A DNA stretch of 64,000 nucleotides from Nocardioides sp. CER19. GTDB lineage: Bacteria > Actinomycetota > Actinomycetes > Propionibacteriales > Nocardioidaceae. The position numbers and the translations under genes were made by a program. The stretch is from the NCBI RefSeq assembly GCF_029846275.1, contig NZ_JARVWS010000002.1, positions 372,001 to 436,000 on the forward strand, in the 5' to 3' direction. Positions 33,507-42,297 of this stretch are shown here, piece by piece. The notes under the pieces were generated by a model. It did not search any database. It was given only the letters and a program-made list of their open reading frames with translations, and was not told where the DNA came from. Every line of letters begins with the position of its first letter. Positions within the stretch are counted from its first letter, which is position 1.

Positions 33507-34491
33507 GTCGGGGCGCCCGGAGCGGGCGCTGCTCGTCCTCCTCGTCGTCCCCTTCCTGCTCGGCGCCGCGGCCGCCCCGAGCAGCCAGGAGCATGTCGAG
33601 TTCTCCTTCCAGGACAAGCGGATCACGGAGTCCAGCGGGCTCGTCGCGCTCGGCACGGGGCTCTTCGTCACGACGAACGACTCCGGCGACTCCGCCCGGG
33701 TGTTCACGGTCGACGACCGCGGCCGCACGGTCGGCGTCACCGAGTGGTCAGGCGACGCCCACGACGTCGAGGCGCTCGCGCCGGCCGGCGGCGGCGAGGT
33801 GTGGGTCGGCGACATCGGCGACAACCGGGCCTCCCGTGACTCGATCCAGGTGACGCAGGTGCCGGCCGGCCGCGGCGACCGGCACTCCGACGAGCCGGTC
33901 TACGACCTGACCTACCCCGACGGCGCCCACGACGCCGAGACGCTCCTGGCGGCGCCTGACGGGCGGCTCTACATCGTCACCAAGGGGTTCCTCGGCGGCG
34001 CCGTCTACGCCGCGCCCGCCGAGCTCAGCGCCGACCACCCCAACCGTCTGGTACGGGTGGCGGACGGGATCCTCCCCATGGCGACCGACGGCACCTTCCT
34101 GCCCGACGGCCGGCACGTCCTGATCCGGGGCTACGTCGGCGCGGTGGTCTACTCCTTCCCCGACTTCGGCCGCATCCGGCCGGTCCCGCTGCCCGACCAG
34201 CCGCAGGGCGAGGGCATCGCGGTCGCCACCGACGGCACGATCTACGTCAGCAGCGAGGGAACCTACGCCGACGTCCTCCGCCTCCCCGAGTCGGGTCTGT
34301 GCACGGCCGCCGCGGGGATCTGCGTGCGCGGTGGGGCGGCCACCGCCGTTCCGGCACCCGATCCCGCACGGGAGACGCCCGAGGCGGGTGGGCAGCACCG
34401 GACGAACCACACCTGGTGGCCCTGGCTGCTGGTCGGCGGCGTCGGAGCGGCCGTCGTCTGGCTGCAGATGCGGGTCCTTCGCTCACGCTGA
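33499..34491 (+). CDS. Secreted/anchored beta-propeller-like protein
   Basis: 330 aa. N-terminal signal peptide (ALLVLLVVPFLLGAAAAPSS), then blade-like repeats (GLFVTTNDSGDSARVFTVDDRG, GGEVWVGDIGDNRASRD, DGRLYIVTKG, GEGIAVATDGTIYVSSEG), then a Pro/Ala linker and a C-terminal helix WPWLLVGGVGAAVVWLQM with a short basic tail. It is probably exported and held in the membrane by its C-terminus. The GTG start overlaps the methyltransferase gene. Function unknown; it resembles SMP-30/NHL-type propellers in general pattern only. Confidence 0.7.
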   Translation: MPRSGRPERALLVLLVVPFLLGAAAAPSSQEHVEFSFQDKRITESSGLVALGTGLFVTTNDSGDSARVFTVDDRGRTVGVTEWSGDAHDVEALAPAGGGEVWVGDIGDNRASRDSIQVTQVPAGRGDRHSDEPVYDLTYPDGAHDAETLLAAPDGRLYIVTKGFLGGAVYAAPAELSADHPNRLVRVADGILPMATDGTFLPDGRHVLIRGYVGAVVYSFPDFGRIRPVPLPDQPQGEGIAVATDGTIYVSSEGTYADVLRLPESGLCTAAAGICVRGGAATAVPAPDPARETPEAGGQHRTNHTWWPWLLVGGVGAAVVWLQMRVLRSR

Positions 34492-34547
34492 GTGCACATC
34501 GGGCGCCGGGGGCGCATAAGGCCCTGACCGCGCGGCAACCTGAGCGC

Positions 34548-35573
34548 ATGGTCCGGCTGCGTCGCACGTCCCCCGAGCAATCGGGCTGGAGCCGACGACG
34601 CGCGGGCAAGGGGTTCGTCTACCTCGACGAGCGCGGCGAGCGGCTGTCGGCGCGCGACGCCGAGCGGGTCCGGTCGCTGGTGATCCCGCCGGCCTGGGAG
34701 GACGTCTGGATCACGCCGTACGAGAACGGCCACCTGCAGGCGGTCGGCACCGACGAGGCCGGGCGCCGACAGTACCTCTACCACCCGGACTGGCGCACCC
34801 GGCGCGATGCGCAGAAGTTCGACCGGGTGCTGGTCTTCGGCGAAGCGCTCGGCAAGGCGCGCGAGCAGGTGCTCGTCGACCTGCGCCGGCAGGGGATGCC
34901 CCTCGAGCGCGCCTGCGCGGTCGCCGTACGGCTGCTCGACCTCGGCTACTTCCGGGTGGGCAACGACGTCTACGTCGACAAGCACGGCAGCTTCGGTCTC
35001 ACCACGCTGCAGCGCCGGCACGTCCGGCGGCAGCGGGACGGCCTGGTCTTCAGCTTCACCGGCAAGTCGGGGATCGACCACCGCATCGAGATCGACGACG
35101 CGACGGTCATCAAGGCGATCGAGGCGATGCGCCGGCGCCACTCCGACGACGGGTCGCTGCTCGCCTACCGCGTCGGACGGCGATGGCGTGCGCTGCAGCC
35201 CGCGCTGGTCAACGACTACGTCCGCGAGGTCACCGGCGTCGAGGCGTCGGCGAAGGACTTCCGCACCTGGCACGCGACGGTCATCGCGGCGGCCGGGCTG
35301 GCGGCGCGGCTCGACGAGGCAGGCGGCAGCGTCTCGCGGACGAAGGGCAAGCGCCTCGTCACGGCGACCATGCGTGAGGTCGCCGACTTCCTCGGCAACA
35401 CCCCCACCCTCGCCCGCACGTCGTACGTCGACCCGCGGGTCGTCTCCGCCTTCGAGGAGCACCGCACGATCGCGACCGCGGTGCGGCGCCGCCACCACGG
35501 CCCCGACGAGCGACAGGCCGCCCTGGAGCGTGCCACGCTGCGGTTGATCCGCAACGAGGCCGAGGAGGGCTGA
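34548..35573 (+). CDS. DNA topoisomerase IB
   Basis: 341 aa, normal for bacterial type IB enzymes. N-terminal domain GWSRRRAGKGFVYLDERGERLSARDAERVRSLVIPPAWEDVWI; catalytic domain with YFRVGNDVYVDKHGSFGLTTLQRRHVRR, FSFTGKSGIDHRIEI, KDFRTWHATV and TSYVDPRVV, whose tyrosine is the likely nucleophile. It relaxes supercoils by single-strand nicking. The ATG at 34548 gives the family's usual N-terminus. A macrodomain gene follows after 3 bp. Confidence 0.9.
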   Translation: MVRLRRTSPEQSGWSRRRAGKGFVYLDERGERLSARDAERVRSLVIPPAWEDVWITPYENGHLQAVGTDEAGRRQYLYHPDWRTRRDAQKFDRVLVFGEALGKAREQVLVDLRRQGMPLERACAVAVRLLDLGYFRVGNDVYVDKHGSFGLTTLQRRHVRRQRDGLVFSFTGKSGIDHRIEIDDATVIKAIEAMRRRHSDDGSLLAYRVGRRWRALQPALVNDYVREVTGVEASAKDFRTWHATVIAAAGLAARLDEAGGSVSRTKGKRLVTATMREVADFLGNTPTLARTSYVDPRVVSAFEEHRTIATAVRRRHHGPDERQAALERATLRLIRNEAEEG

Positions 35574-35576
35574 GCG

Positions 35577-36065
35577 ATGGAGATCGCCGTCGTGCACGGC
35601 GACATCACGCGTCAGGACGTCGACGCGGTCGTCAACGCGGCCAGCAACGCGATGCGCGGCGGTGGCGGAGTGGACGGGGCGATCCACCGGGCGGGCGGCC
35701 CCGCCGTGCTGGAGGACTGCGTCCGCCGCTTCCCCCACGGGCTGGCGACCGGTGACGCGGGGTGGACGACCGCGGGCGACCTGCCCGCGCGGTGGGTCAT
35801 CCACGTGGTAGGGCCGGTCCACGGCGTCGGCAGCCGCGACCAGCTGACCTCGTGCTACCGACGCGCGCTCGAGGTCGCCGACGAGCTCGGGGCGGCGACG
35901 GTCGCGTTCCCGCTGGTCAGCGCCGGGGTCTACGGCTGGCCGAAGGACGACGCGATCGACGCTGCGCTCGAGGTGCTCCGGACCGCGCAGACGTCGGTGG
36001 CCGAGGCCCGGATGGTGGCGTTCGACCGGTCGACGTACGACCTGATGACGGCGCGGGTGTCCTAG
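35577..36065 (+). CDS. Macrodomain protein (ADP-ribose/O-acetyl-ADP-ribose hydrolase)
   Basis: 162 aa, a stand-alone macrodomain: VVHGDITRQDVDAVVNAASNAMRGGGGVDGAIHRAGG is the ADP-ribose-binding signature, and FPLVSAGVYGWPKDDA the second loop. YmdB-class proteins deacetylate O-acetyl-ADP-ribose or remove ADP-ribose. A sirtuin gene, which makes O-acetyl-ADP-ribose, lies 17 kb away at 52941. Its stop codon shares CTAG with the convergent serC stop. Confidence 0.9.
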   Translation: MEIAVVHGDITRQDVDAVVNAASNAMRGGGGVDGAIHRAGGPAVLEDCVRRFPHGLATGDAGWTTAGDLPARWVIHVVGPVHGVGSRDQLTSCYRRALEVADELGAATVAFPLVSAGVYGWPKDDAIDAALEVLRTAQTSVAEARMVAFDRSTYDLMTARVS

Positions 36066-37177
36066 AGGCGCTCGACGACCCAGTCGATGCAGCGGGTGAG
36101 GGCCTCGATGTCGGCGGGGTCGACGGCGGGATACATCGCGATCCGGAGCTGGTTGGTGCCGATGCCGCGATAGGCGTCGAGGTCCACGATGCCGTTGGCG
36201 CGCAGCTCCTCCATCACCCGCGTCTTGTCGACGGACGCGTCGAGCTCGAGGGTCGCGACGACCGCGGACCGGTGCGCTGGGTCCGGCACGAACGGGGCGA
36301 CGTACGACGACTTCTCGGCCCAGGCGTAGAGGTGCTCGGCCGACGCGGACGTCCGCGCGGCCATCGCGTCGAGACCGCCCTCGGCGAGCATCCAGTCGAG
36401 CTGCTCCGCCATGAGGAAGAGCGTGGCGACGCTCGGCGTGTTGTAGGTCTGGTCGAGGCGGGTGCTCCTCAGCGCGCCCATCAGGTCGAAGAACGCGGGG
36501 ACGTAGCGGTCGGACGCGGCGATCCGTTCGGCCCGCTCGACGGCGGCGGGGGAGAGCGTGGCCAGCCAGAGGCCACCGTCCGAGGCGAACGACTTCTGGG
36601 GCGCGAAGTAGTAGACGTCGGTGTGCGCCAGGTCGACGGCGAGGCCGCCGGCCGCCGACGTGGCGTCGATCAGCACGAGCTGGTCGGCGGTGGCGCCCTG
36701 CGGGCGGACGACCGGTGCGGCGACGCCGGTCGAGGTCTCGTTGTGGGTCCAGGCGTAGACGTCCACATCGGCCTCCGCGACCGGCAGCGCGAGCCCGCCC
36801 GGCTCGGCGCTGAGCACGGTCGGGTCGCCGAGCCAGGGCGCCTTGCGGGCCGCGGCGGCGAACTTGCCGGCGAACTCACCGAACACCGCGTGCTGGCTGC
36901 GCCGCTCGACCAGCGCGAACGTCGCCAGGTCCCAGAACGCCGCGGAGCCGCCGTTGCCGATGGCCACCTCGTAGCCGTCCGGCAGCGAGAAGAGGTCGCC
37001 GAGACCGGTCACCACCCGGCGTACGAGGTGCTTGACGGGGGACTGCCGGTGCGACGTGCCCATCAGGGAGGCGCCGCTGGCAGCGAGGTCGTCCAGCCGT
37101 CCCGCTGGAACCTTGGACGGACCGGAGCCGAACCGCCCGTCGCGCGGCAGGAGGTCGGCGGGGATCCGTAGCGTCAT
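36062..37177 (-). CDS. serC: Phosphoserine aminotransferase
   Basis: 371 aa. It matches the mycobacterial type of SerC: RDGRFGSGPSKVPAGRLDDL at the start, GTSHRQSPVKHLVRRV, and PLP-lysine in FAPQKSFASDGGLW (about residue 197). SerC converts 3-phosphohydroxypyruvate and glutamate to phosphoserine; in some bacteria it also serves pyridoxal phosphate synthesis, which fits pdxH lying 4 kb away. The GAAGG site precedes the ATG. Confidence 0.93.
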   Translation of the reverse strand: MTLRIPADLLPRDGRFGSGPSKVPAGRLDDLAASGASLMGTSHRQSPVKHLVRRVVTGLGDLFSLPDGYEVAIGNGGSAAFWDLATFALVERRSQHAVFGEFAGKFAAAARKAPWLGDPTVLSAEPGGLALPVAEADVDVYAWTHNETSTGVAAPVVRPQGATADQLVLIDATSAAGGLAVDLAHTDVYYFAPQKSFASDGGLWLATLSPAAVERAERIAASDRYVPAFFDLMGALRSTRLDQTYNTPSVATLFLMAEQLDWMLAEGGLDAMAARTSASAEHLYAWAEKSSYVAPFVPDPAHRSAVVATLELDASVDKTRVMEELRANGIVDLDAYRGIGTNQLRIAMYPAVDPADIEALTRCIDWVVERL

Positions 37178-37254
37178 CGGGGCAACCTTCGGTTTGATGG
37201 GACCGTCAGAGGAATTGTCCCAGCACGACGGCAGCGGCTCACCGAGGAGTCCTC

Positions 37255-37509
37255 ATGACGAACGACGACCCTCCGGAACGGACCCCGGTCCGGAAGGGTC
37301 TCTGCGTCCTGGGCGTGCTGCTGATGCTCTCCGGTGCGGCCGCGATGGTCGGCGGCGCCTTCGTGTTCACGCGCGGCTCGCTCGCCGACGACATGGCGTC
37401 GCTCGCCCGGAGCGTCCTGGCCGGCATCCTGCTCTTCGCTGGCGGTGGACTGATCGCCATGTCCGGGATGAGCGCCTGGAACGACGGCTTCCGCGGCGCC
37501 CGCCGCTGA
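37255..37509 (+). CDS. Small two-helix membrane protein
   Basis: 84 aa. Helices at about residues 14-36 (GLCVLGVLLMLSGAAAMVGGAF) and 50-68 (SVLAGILLFAGGGLIAMSG), with a short charged N-terminus. GAGGAG precedes the ATG. It is divergent from serC across 77 bp. No family recognised. The 274-bp gap downstream (37510-37783) has no gene that I can support. Confidence 0.6.
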   Translation: MTNDDPPERTPVRKGLCVLGVLLMLSGAAAMVGGAFVFTRGSLADDMASLARSVLAGILLFAGGGLIAMSGMSAWNDGFRGARR

Positions 37510-37783
37510 TCCCGCCGCTGATCCTGCCGCGCATCCTGCCGTGGAGGTCGATGTCGGACGACCGAGGTCGCACCACGAGCCACGTGTAGCACATGATTTC
37601 GTCCCTCGTGGGCAGAATTCTCACATCGGCATTGCTGTTCTAGACCACTTTCTGACAGGGTGAGCCGCCAAACCCCCGGTCGTGGCTCCGAGTCGCGGTC
37701 GCGGGGACAAGGGAAGGGCCGGCACTACCCGGGAGGGGCAGGCCGGTCCTTGGGTTGTGGGGGCAACGCCAGGGAGAGGGAGC

Positions 37784-40321
37784 ATGGCCGACACAACGGA
37801 CGCCCGTAGTTCGAGCAGGAGGGCGTGGCGCGGCATCCGGCCCCGACTCCTCGGGATCATGCTGGTGCCGACGATCGCGGCACTCGCGTTCGGAGCACTG
37901 CACATGGAGTCGGCGATCTCCGCGAGCCGGGCTGCTGCCCGCGCGGAGAGCGTGGCCGTCACGCTGCCGGACAGCTTCCGGCTGGCCGTCCAGCTGACGG
38001 TCGAGCGCGACGCCGCCAGCGCCGGGGCCTCGGCGGCGACGCTGGCCCAGGTCGAGGCCACCACCGACGCGGCCGTGACGGCGTGGCGGCGTGATCTCCC
38101 GGGTGTGGACACGACCGGCAACCCGGCGCTCGCCCGTGACCTCGCGACGTCGCGTGCCGCCATGGATGGCCTCGCGAACCTGCGCAAGCAGATCACCCGT
38201 CCCAACACCCAGGAGCAGGCGCGCGCCGACTACACGACCGCCCTCAACGTCCTGCTCGGCATCGCCGGTCGGCTTCCCGAGCTCGACGACGGCGGGATGT
38301 ACCGCCAGACCTACGCCCTCGCCGAGATCCGGACCGCCTCGGAGGCGCTCGGCGTCGAGCGCACCCTCATGGGCAGGGCGCTCGCCCAGGGCCGCATCAC
38401 CCGCGCCGACCAGGTGGCCCTCGCCCAGGCCCAGCGCTCGTGGGCCGAGGCGAGCGAGAAGTTCTACGCCCGTACGTCGCCCGCGGCTCGCGCGGGCTTC
38501 GACAAGATCACCGGCGACACCAGCACCAAGGGCTCCACCGGAGCACCCATGCAGGGAGCCGTGGCCCAGGTCGTGTCGACCGGCGACGTGAGTGACCTCG
38601 ACATGTCACCGACCGACTGGCAGGCCGCCTCCGCGGACTTCATCAGGAAGATGGTCGGCGTCATCGTGCAGGCCGCGACCGATCTGTCCGACGACGTGTC
38701 AGCCAGCGGCGACGCCGCCCGTCGGACCGCGATCCTCAACGCCGTCATGGTCGTCGTCGTGCTGCTGCTCGCGCTCATCGCCGCCTCGCTCGCGGCGCGC
38801 TCGATCCTGCGTCCGCTGCGCCGGCTCCGGCAGGCAGCGCTCGACATCCATCGGGAGCTGCCCGACCGGGTCCGCCGCATCGAGCTGGCCGAGGAGCCCG
38901 TCGACGTGACGGTCGAGCCGATCGGCGTCGCCCGGGGCGACGAGATCGGCGAGGTCGCCGAGGCGTTCGAGGCGGTGCACGCCGAAGCGGTCCGCCTCGC
39001 CGGCGAGCAGGCCCACATGCGCGCCAACGTCAACAGGATGTTCGTCAACCTGTCCCACCGCAGCCAGAGCCTGGTCGAGCGGCAGCTGCGGCTCATCGAC
39101 GAGCTCGAGGCCAACGAGCAGGACCCCGACGACCTCGCGAACCTGTTCCGGCTCGACCACCTGGCCACGCGCATGCGCCGCAACGACGAGAGCCTGCTGG
39201 TCCTCGCCGGCGGCGACGCCGCCCAGGCGAACCGGGGCGACGTGCCCGTGCTCGACGCGCTGCGCGCCGCCTCCTCCGAGATCGAGCACTTCGCCCGCGT
39301 CCAGATCGAGTGCCGCGTCAGCGCCAGCTTCCGCGGTCCGGTCGTCGCGGACGTCGTCCACCTGCTGGCCGAGTTGATCGAGAACGCCACCAACTTCTCG
39401 TCGCCGGACACGTCGGTCCTCGTGCGCACCACGCGGGCCACCTCCACCGGACCGATGGTCATCGAGATCGCCGACCACGGCATCGGGATGTCGCCCGACG
39501 AGCTCGCCGCCGCCAACGCCAAGCTGCGCAGCAGCGCCGGCCTCGACGCCGACGTGGCCCGCATGATGGGGCTGGTCGTGACCTCGCGGCTCGCCCACCG
39601 TCACGGCCTGACCGTCAAGCTGCACGCGAACTCGCCGTCCGGCGTGGTCGCGACCGTGCTGCTGCCCGCCGACGTCTTCGTCGCCTCCGACCCGGCGCCG
39701 CTGCCGAGCCGCGCGCCGTCGTACGCCGCCCGGCCGGACGTGTCCGCCAAGGCGCTGGTGACCGCCGGTGCCCCCGCGCCCACCACGCTGTCGGCCGCGG
39801 TGCGCGAGCAGTTCGCCCCCTCGACCTTCGGCCACCTCTCGGGGCGGGTCTTCGAGGTCTCGCTCAATCGCAAGCAGGGGACCGTGCCGGGACCCCGGAC
39901 GGCGAAGGGTCCCGTCCTCGGGTCGATCGCGCCGACCGCCCTGGACCTGCCCGCCGTGCGGCCGGAGAACGAGTCGACGCCGATCTACGCGCTGCTCCAG
40001 TCCGAGTGGTTCCGCGGGCGCACGGCCGGGGGCAGCAGCACCGACACCGCGGTCCGGGCCCGGACCTGGCAGTCCCCGGGCGACGCCGGCTGGCGTCGCG
40101 CCGCGGAGGTGGGCACCCAGGCCACGGCGGCGGCGCAGACGCCCGAGGGCCTGCCGGTGCGTGTCCCCGGACGCAACCTGATCCCGGGTGGCGCCGGCGC
40201 GCCGGCCGCACCGCCGCCGGCTCCGCGGGCCGACCCGCAGCGCAGCCGAGGTCTGGGCAGCTTCCAGCGCGGCGTCGGCCGCGCCCGGCGGGGCGAGACG
40301 CTGGACGACGGCGACGACTGA
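37784..40321 (+). CDS. Nitrate/nitrite-sensing (NIT) domain histidine kinase, CvnA-like
   Basis: 845 aa. Membrane helix (about residues 22-42), extracellular NIT domain (about 45-310), second helix (AILNAVMVVVVLLLALIAASLAA), HAMP linker, then VNRMFVNLSHRSQSLVERQLRLIDELE with the phospho-acceptor region and HATPase_c (LIENATNFSSPD, DHGIGMS). A disordered Pro/Ala tail of about 180 residues ends the protein. In Streptomyces such kinases (CvnA) sit with roadblock, DUF742 and GTPase partners; none follow here. Start ATG with AGGGAG upstream. Confidence 0.85.
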   Translation: MADTTDARSSSRRAWRGIRPRLLGIMLVPTIAALAFGALHMESAISASRAAARAESVAVTLPDSFRLAVQLTVERDAASAGASAATLAQVEATTDAAVTAWRRDLPGVDTTGNPALARDLATSRAAMDGLANLRKQITRPNTQEQARADYTTALNVLLGIAGRLPELDDGGMYRQTYALAEIRTASEALGVERTLMGRALAQGRITRADQVALAQAQRSWAEASEKFYARTSPAARAGFDKITGDTSTKGSTGAPMQGAVAQVVSTGDVSDLDMSPTDWQAASADFIRKMVGVIVQAATDLSDDVSASGDAARRTAILNAVMVVVVLLLALIAASLAARSILRPLRRLRQAALDIHRELPDRVRRIELAEEPVDVTVEPIGVARGDEIGEVAEAFEAVHAEAVRLAGEQAHMRANVNRMFVNLSHRSQSLVERQLRLIDELEANEQDPDDLANLFRLDHLATRMRRNDESLLVLAGGDAAQANRGDVPVLDALRAASSEIEHFARVQIECRVSASFRGPVVADVVHLLAELIENATNFSSPDTSVLVRTTRATSTGPMVIEIADHGIGMSPDELAAANAKLRSSAGLDADVARMMGLVVTSRLAHRHGLTVKLHANSPSGVVATVLLPADVFVASDPAPLPSRAPSYAARPDVSAKALVTAGAPAPTTLSAAVREQFAPSTFGHLSGRVFEVSLNRKQGTVPGPRTAKGPVLGSIAPTALDLPAVRPENESTPIYALLQSEWFRGRTAGGSSTDTAVRARTWQSPGDAGWRRAAEVGTQATAAAQTPEGLPVRVPGRNLIPGGAGAPAAPPPAPRADPQRSRGLGSFQRGVGRARRGETLDDGDD

Positions 40322-40334
40322 GCAGCCTTGCGAC

Positions 40335-40362
40335 GCTGACCGGCTCGGCGGGGCCGGTCAGC
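40335..40362. terminator. Bidirectional terminator between the NIT kinase and citA
   Basis: Perfect 10-bp stem GCTGACCGGC/GCCGGTCAGC with an 8-nt loop in the 58-bp gap between two convergent genes. Confidence 0.6.
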
Positions 40363-40379
40363 GGCAGGTGAGCGGCCGG

Positions 40380-41492
40380 TCAGCGGCCGGTCGGTGACCA
40401 GGCGCCGTCCCAGCCCTCGACCGAGCTGGCCGGGCGGGACGCCGGGCCGGTGTAGACGGCCGACGGCCGGATCAGCCGGCCGGTCGTCTTCTGCTCGAGG
40501 ATGTGGGCCGACCAGCCGCCGGTGCGCGCGCAGGTGAACATCGACGTGAACATGTGCGCCGGCACCTCGGCGAAGTCGAGCACGATCGCCGCCCAGAACT
40601 CCACGTTGGTCTCGAGCACGCGGTCGGGGCGGCGCTCGCGCAGCTCGGCCAGGGCGGCCTGCTCGAGGGCCTCGGCCACCTCGTAGCGCGCGGCGCCGAG
40701 CTCGCGCGCGGTGCGACGCAGCACCCGGGCGCGCGGGTCCTCAGCACGGTAGACACGGTGGCCGAAGCCCATGAGGCGCTCGCCCGAGTCGAGGAGCGAC
40801 TTCACGTAGCCGCGGGCGTCGCCGGACCTCTCGACCTCCTCGATCATGCCGAGGACGCGGGATGGCGCGCCACCGTGCAGCGGGCCGCTCATCGCGCCGA
40901 TGGCGCCGGAGAAGGCCGCGGCGACGTCGGCGCCGGTGGAGGTGATGACGCGGGCGGTGAAGGTGGAGGCGTTCATGCCGTGCTCGGCGGCCGACGACCA
41001 GTAGGCGTCGATCGCGTGCGCGTGCTTCGGGTCGGCCTCCCCGCGCCAGCGGATGAGGAACTTCTCGGCGAGGGTGCGGCCCTCGTCGACGAGACGCTGG
41101 GGCACGACCGGCAGGTGGATGTCGCGAGCCGACTGGCCGGCGTACGACAGGACCATGACGGCCACCCGGGCCAGGTCCGCGCGGGCCTGCTCGTCGGAGA
41201 TGTCGTAGGTCTGCCCGAAGCCGAACGCCGGCGCGAGCATCGCGATCGCGGCCTGGACGTCGACGCGCACGTCGCCGGTGTGCACCGGCAGGTTGTAGGC
41301 CTCGGCCGGGGGCAGGCCCGGGGCGTAGGCGCCGTCGATCAGGAGCCCCCAGACGTTCTCGAACGGGACGCGGCCGGCGAGCTCCTCGATGTCGACCCCC
41401 CGGTAGCGCAGCGCGGAGCCCTCCTTGTCGGGCTCGGCGATCTGCGTCTCGAACGCGACGACGCCCTCAAGGCCGTGGTGTACCTCGGTCAT
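40380..41492 (-). CDS. citA: Citrate synthase 2
   Basis: 370 aa, collinear with mycobacterial CitA (Rv0889c): GLEGVVAFETQIAEPDKEGSALRYRGVDIEEL, SSAAEHGMNASTFTARVI, catalytic His in SGPLHGGAPSRV, His in LMGFGHRVYRAEDPRA, and Asp in IVLDFAEVP. It condenses oxaloacetate with acetyl-CoA; a methylcitrate role cannot be excluded. GAGGAG precedes the ATG. It is divergent from pdxH. Confidence 0.92.
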   Translation of the reverse strand: MTEVHHGLEGVVAFETQIAEPDKEGSALRYRGVDIEELAGRVPFENVWGLLIDGAYAPGLPPAEAYNLPVHTGDVRVDVQAAIAMLAPAFGFGQTYDISDEQARADLARVAVMVLSYAGQSARDIHLPVVPQRLVDEGRTLAEKFLIRWRGEADPKHAHAIDAYWSSAAEHGMNASTFTARVITSTGADVAAAFSGAIGAMSGPLHGGAPSRVLGMIEEVERSGDARGYVKSLLDSGERLMGFGHRVYRAEDPRARVLRRTARELGAARYEVAEALEQAALAELRERRPDRVLETNVEFWAAIVLDFAEVPAHMFTSMFTCARTGGWSAHILEQKTTGRLIRPSAVYTGPASRPASSVEGWDGAWSPTGR

Positions 41493-41573
41493 TGCTGCTC
41501 CTCACGACTGCATTGCCCGCGACTCTCCAGGTTCTGGCGCATTCTGCCCCAGGGTCTGGGTGAGCGGCCCTAC

Positions 41574-41579
41574 TAGGGT
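41574..41579 (+). promoter_or_regulatory. -10 box for leaderless pdxH mRNA
   Basis: TAGGGT, seven bases before the pdxH ATG. No Shine-Dalgarno is present. Confidence 0.45.
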
Positions 41580-41586
41580 GCGGGTC

Positions 41587-42243
41587 ATGACCTCCGACGG
41601 CCCCCTGGACACGATCGCCGCACGGCGCGAGGACTACGCCCGCGGAGGCCTCGCCGAGTCCGACCTGGCGGCCGACCCGATCGTCATGTTCGAGCGGTGG
41701 TACGCCGAGGCGGCCGGTGCCGGCCTCCACGAGCCGAACGCGATGGCGGTCGCGACGGCCACGCCCGACGGCGCCCCCTCGCAGCGGTTCGTGCTCCTCA
41801 AGGGCGTGTCGCCCGACGGCTTCGTGTTCTTCACCAACCTGCGCTCCCGCAAGGGTCACGAGCTGTTCGCGAACCCCCGCTGCGCGCTGCTCTTCCCCTG
41901 GCACCCGCTCGAGCGCCAGGTCAGGGTCGAGGGCCTCGCGGCCGAGCTGCCGCGCGCCGAGGTGGAGGCCTACTTCGCCTCCCGGCCCCGCGGCTCCCAG
42001 CTCGGCGCGTGGGCGTCGCACCAGTCGGCGGTGGTGAGCGGCCGCGACGAGCTCGACCGGGAGTACGCCGCAGTGTCGGCCCGGTTCGAGGGCGTCGACG
42101 TGCCGGTGCCCGACGAGTGGGGCGGCTTCCGGGTCCGTCCCGACGTCGTCGAGTTCTGGCAGGGGCGCACCGGCCGCATGCACGACCGGCTCGTCTACCG
42201 GCGTACCGACGACGGGTGGGCGACCGAGCGGCTGGCCCCCTGA
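41587..42243 (+). CDS. pdxH: Pyridoxamine 5'-phosphate oxidase
   Basis: 218 aa. FMN-binding split barrel with PNAMAVATATPDGAPSQRFVLLKGVSPDGFVFFTNLRSRKGHEL and the C-terminal signature EFWQGRTGRMHDRLVYRR, both diagnostic of PdxH. It oxidises pyridoxine or pyridoxamine phosphate to pyridoxal 5'-phosphate. I chose the ATG at 41587; the longer frame runs back into the citA promoter. Confidence 0.93.
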   Translation: MTSDGPLDTIAARREDYARGGLAESDLAADPIVMFERWYAEAAGAGLHEPNAMAVATATPDGAPSQRFVLLKGVSPDGFVFFTNLRSRKGHELFANPRCALLFPWHPLERQVRVEGLAAELPRAEVEAYFASRPRGSQLGAWASHQSAVVSGRDELDREYAAVSARFEGVDVPVPDEWGGFRVRPDVVEFWQGRTGRMHDRLVYRRTDDGWATERLAP

Positions 42244-42260
42244 TCCACGGGTAAAACCGT

Positions 42261-42289
42261 TTGTGAGTGAGTGCTCACTCATTTAGAGT
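42261..42289 (+). promoter_or_regulatory. TetR promoter with embedded operator
   Basis: TTGTGA (42261-42266), 17-bp spacer, TAGAGT (42284-42289). The spacer is occupied by the perfect dyad TGAGTGAGTGCTCACTCA (42264-42281). A repressor bound there would block polymerase. This indicates autoregulation of the TetR gene and its exporter operon. Confidence 0.75.
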
Positions 42290-42297
42290 CGTCCGAT

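Noticed and set aside
42271..42297. GTG at 42271 as TetR start
   Set aside because: It would lie inside the operator and upstream of the -10 box.
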